Source of the DNA: Sphagnum compactum
Lineage: Eukaryota; Bryophyta; Sphagnopsida; Sphagnales
Direction of reading: 5' to 3'
DNA length: 64,000 nt
NCBI GenBank assembly: GCA_965153455.1
Contig: OZ234498.1
Location: 11,966,001 to 12,030,000 of the forward strand
Under the pieces are notes generated by a model. The model was not told where the DNA came from. It ran no database searches and was given only the letters and a program-made list of their open reading frames with translations. Numbering within the stretch: position 1 is the first letter of the stretch; the number at the start of each line of letters is the position of its first letter. Positions 60,246-64,000 of this stretch are shown one piece after another. Position numbers and translations under genes: made by a program.

Positions 60246-63200
60246 AGATTCTTGCAAGATTTTTGCCTTTTTTTATTATAAACTATCAGCTCGTTAATAG
60301 TCCAAGTCCACTTCCATTCCAAGCCCACTTACATATGGTGCATGACCTTTTTCCTCCATCAATGTAGGCCTACATCCTTCCTTTCGCATTTTTTAGATTG
60401 AAAAATTAATCATCTTTAAGAAAACATTTTGAGAGTGTTTACATGAACACTCCTTTTTCAACATCGTTTTTGACATTTTTTTGATCCATTTGCAAGTGCT
60501 TTAAATATTGTGCAAATTTAAGTCACTAGTAGAAAAATTTGATTTTGTGATTTGTTTTAGGCAACTAAAGTGTCATTTGCAACCATTTTAGAAACATCTT
60601 TTGCATAAAGAAATGGTTTATAAGTTTTTTCTTTTTTCTTTTATGATTTTTGCATTAAAATGAATTTCACAAGGTCGTTTCTTCTTTTCACTTTCACTTT
60701 GTGTTCGATTGTTTTTCCATTGTATCTTGTTTGGTCTCACCTTTTTTATTTTCAAAACTCTCCATTTGCTCCTTACATCTCTTTCATTTTTTGAAAACTT
60801 TCATTCTCATTATTTCACGATCAATGGTCATGGCTTCACTTTAATTTGTGATTTTGGACTTTGTTATATTCTCTTGAATAGATCATTTTTTTGGTTTGTT
60901 GTTTTTTGTTGGGTTGTCTTTTGCTTTTATGCAAATGTGTTGTGTCAGAGAAACTTAACGCATGTTGGTTTGTCGCACCTTTATTTTCTTGGTATTGTGA
61001 TTGTGAATGTGTTTGTGACATTTGGGGATTTGACATTTGAACTAGTTGGGAACAAGGATGGATAATGTTGAGGTACATGAGTTTTGGAGCTTGCTAATCA
61101 TTTCCATTATTTTGATTTGTAGTTGTGCAATAAACATTGTTGAGTTGTGGTTTGTTGTGGAACTTGCTAGTAATTTTCATTGTTTTGATTTGTAATTGTG
61201 AAAGTGTTGTTGAGTTGTAGTTGGTTGTGGTTTGAGGGAAAATAAATGCAAATCACAACTAAAAATCAGAGTTTCAACATGTTACAACTAATAAAGTGGT
61301 TTGAGGAATGTGCAAATAGGTTGATGCCTTGAAATTAAATGAATTCACAAGAGTTGAAAGTTGGTTTGGTTACAATTTATGTGTGTTTCTTGATGATATT
61401 TGTATGTTTACTTATGTAGTTATTTTCCTATGGAGGTCGTGGTGAGACTATGTGGATGTCACCAAGAGCTATGATGTCAACAGCACTGGGGATTATGTGG
61501 CAATTAATTCCTATAGACACAACTCCCATAAATTCCAAAGAAGAGTTCAAAAAGGATGAACAAAATGGCAATGGATAGAAAACGAACATATGCTTGTGAA
61601 ACAAAACAACCACGTGGGAGTAACAATTAGTAACAATATGTTAATTAGTTCCACCTCATATATCTTGCAACCACACATTTCCTTTTGTATTAAAAGTCTC
61701 TTCACACCTAGTGGTAACTCTATGATATCTTAGTGTTAAGAGGTGAAAATCAAGATGTTAATTCACACCAAACATGTTATGTAACATGTTTTGCTAAGGT
61801 GGACTATAGTGTTATTTCAATGTTAAGAGGAAGGTTATGTAATTATGTATCTTTTAAAATACTAGATTTCATGACAAAAACCCAATGTTACATGAAATAT
61901 TAAAAAATGAGTCCTTAAGTCAATGATAACAATGTTAAAAAAATGAATTCAATCTGATCATCATGACCGCCTTTGCCATTGCCCACTCCTATATTGTAGA
62001 AGTGTGTATTTCCTTTTAGATGCAAAAGGTTTGTAAAAAAATTGTATGTATCCCAAAAGTCCAAAAAATGTTGGTGTCAATAAACATAGATTCAAGTGTG
62101 TTTCAAGATCTACTAATAGATTTGCATCCACATTCACATCTAGATTCTAATGGAATCTATATTTGTTAGATTCCAAGAATCCAAGGTATGTACCTAATTT
62201 GTGCTTCCCAGAATTCCAAAAAATGTTAATTACAATAAAACATAGATTCAAGTGTGTTCAAGATGTTAACAAATTTGCATCCATCATTTAACAATGCACA
62301 ATTATTGTAATAAAGCTCATATTTCTTTTCAAATTCAACGAATTAAAAGTCTTTATCTTATGTATATTTCTCAAAATTTCAAGAAATGTTGTTGTCATTG
62401 ACCATGGATTCAACACTTGTCATTCAAGATGCTAATAAATCTATTGCATCCACATTCAATGTATCAATTCACAACTATTATATTAGAGTTTGTATTTCTT
62501 TTCATATTCAAAGAATCAAAGGTTTGTACTTGATGTGTGTATCCTAGAAATCCAAGAAATGTTGTTGGTGCTAAACATAAATTTAAGTATGTTTCACAGA
62601 TGTACATCCACATCAATGAATCAATTATTTATTATTCACAATTGTTAAAGTCACCCAGTGAACTATTGGGTTTTTTAAAAGAATTAAATAAGAGAGCAAA
62701 AAGATAAAAACTTCTTACTCTCCTTAAATAAACAAAAAGCTTAAACACAAAAGGCTTGTCAAAACTTGGTAAGAGAAGCTCATAAATTTTTTACATAAAC
62801 AAACTTGAAGCAAATACAAGGGAAAAAACCTTGCATACAAAAAAACAAGATATTCACAACATACAAAAAGAAAACACAAAATTTCATGTACAAAAGTATG
62901 GCAGGAAGAATTTAATTTACTTAAAAAAAAATCCCCGTACATTTCTTAAAGGTATAGAACCTTACGTACATTCATGAAAGAAAATTAAAAAGTAGTGGGA
63001 CATGTAGCTAGCCCTATCCAAAAAAATAGTCTTAAATATAACTTAATTTAAACCAGTTGTAAATCTGGTTTCGGTACATACAATTGGTAACATGGCTTTT
63101 AGTAAAGAAAGTTCGGTATTGCATTTTGACAAGGGAAATTTGGTTTCGATAAAAATTCAGTAAAAATTTGGTTTCAATAAAATCTACCTTAAAAAACAAT

Positions 63201-64000
63201 GCAATTCAAATGCTTGTGTATATCAATGTTTGCAATTGTAAATGTTTACATAATTGATGAAGGGTGCTTAGCATGAAACAACTGCAAAAACAAGAAAAAA
63301 ATTACCAACGTATGTTTGGATTCATCATTTGATATCCACACAAGGAAACCATGACATGAAGCAAATTGGGAGCAAGGAAAAATAATGGCCCTCATTAGGC
63401 TAAGAGAGATGAACACATAGTAACCATGGACAAGGTTGATGCATGGGACCAATTTGAAACTATTGTCACCAAATGGAAAAATGATTATGTTGTTGTGATG
63501 TTTGTAGGTCACTTTCAACACTTGAAAAATGGACCAACATGCAAAAAAAAGGTGGAGTTCAATCTTGGTTAATGTCAAGAATTTTTTTGATTATTTGTTT
63601 GCGACATAACACAATGAGGATTATTGGTCATTAAGTTCACAAAACAAGGTTTCCTTTCATTTGCCAAGGTTTTTCAATATGAATGTGTATGACATGATTC
63701 ATGAATTCATGGGAAGTAAGCCCATATTCACCCCTCCTCATGTGTAGGATCTCATGAATGACCATGACACAATTTTCAATCCTACTAGCTTAAATGCTGG
63801 AGAACCAATTCACAGTTGTGGATTGAGGAGATAAGGCATTGACTTAACTATGGAAGGTCTTCCCGAAATTGATTAGAGCTAGAGCTTCATGAACTTTGGT
63901 GGGCAGACATCTCCAATGTCACCTATTCATCATTTTCAATCTTTTAATGAAGTTGTAACTACAATTGAACCTCTGGTGGAACCTTCAATTATAACCCCAA
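60246..64000. other. AT-rich spacer with diverged tandem repeats and a possible gene relic at the edge
   Basis: A 75-bp-scale duplication lies at about 61085-61235 (GGAGCTTGCTAATCATTTCC and GGAACTTGCTAGTAATTTTC). The tandem series at 62010-62650 is listed separately. Near the right edge (about 63430-64000) plus-strand frames contain protein-like text broken by stops. No intact gene was recognised, and the sequence stops at the window boundary. Confidence 0.55.
62010..62650. repeat. four diverged tandem units of about 140-175 bp
   Basis: Units begin with TATTTCYTTTYARATTC-like text at about 62010, 62155, 62320 and 62490. They share AATCAAAGGTTTGTA-like, CCAARAAATGTT and CATAGATTCAAGTGTG landmarks, then a TTTGCATCCA step. 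Strong divergence indicates an old array. Confidence 0.65.

Overview
The window is nuclear DNA of a streptophyte plant. The genes have many short GT-AG introns and two likely GC-AG introns. A nuclear gene encodes a photosystem II subunit with a plastid transit peptide, plant-type telomere motifs (TTTAGGG) recur, and the proteins match plant families (dihydropyrimidinase, HRQ1 helicase, NEMP, ABHD6-like hydrolase, PsbY). The style (compact gene islands in very AT-rich DNA, many small tandem repeats, a four-module PsbY) suggests a seed-free land plant, but the species cannot be fixed from sequence alone. No organellar, bacterial, CRISPR or rRNA features were seen.

Layout. 1-8.3 kb: AT-rich spacer with five local repeat systems, including an array of telomere-motif plus hairpin units. 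8.8-11.2 kb (+): alpha/beta-hydrolase, 4 exons. 12.9-17.4 kb (-): NEMP-family inner nuclear membrane protein, 11 exons. 19.5-29.6 kb (-): HRQ1-type DEAH helicase with DUF1998 C-terminus, 28 exons reconstructed in one continuous frame. 29.6-30.8 kb: two tandem repeat arrays just upstream of HRQ1. 30.8-36.6 kb: AT-rich spacer. 36.6-42.1 kb (+): dihydropyrimidinase (PYD2), 13 exons. 42.5-44.7 kb (-): unrecognised Gln/Ala-rich protein, 5 exons. 44.7-48.1 kb: shared 5' region with TATA, CCAAT and G-box motifs and a long leader intron. 48.1-49.1 kb (+): small acidic disordered protein. 50.0-51.7 kb (-): psbY with four PsbY modules. 52.4-52.7 kb: tandem array resembling zero-length exons. 52.7-64 kb: AT-rich spacer with a dead reverse-transcriptase copy near 59.2-60.2 kb and diverged repeats.

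The genes do not form a pathway. They belong to lipid/ester hydrolysis, nuclear envelope, DNA repair, pyrimidine catabolism and photosystem II. The 42-50 kb block alternates convergent (PYD2/Gln-rich; acidic/psbY) and divergent (Gln-rich/acidic) pairs. The main unusual points are the tetra-modular PsbY precursor, two GC-AG introns, a stop-free in-frame intron in the hydrolase, a repeated polypyrimidine-CAG|GTACTGA array, an array of telomere-motif hairpins, and long G/C homopolymers beside or inside genes. Exon coordinates were read by eye from splice motifs, frame continuity and family resemblance. No alignment or transcript data were used.
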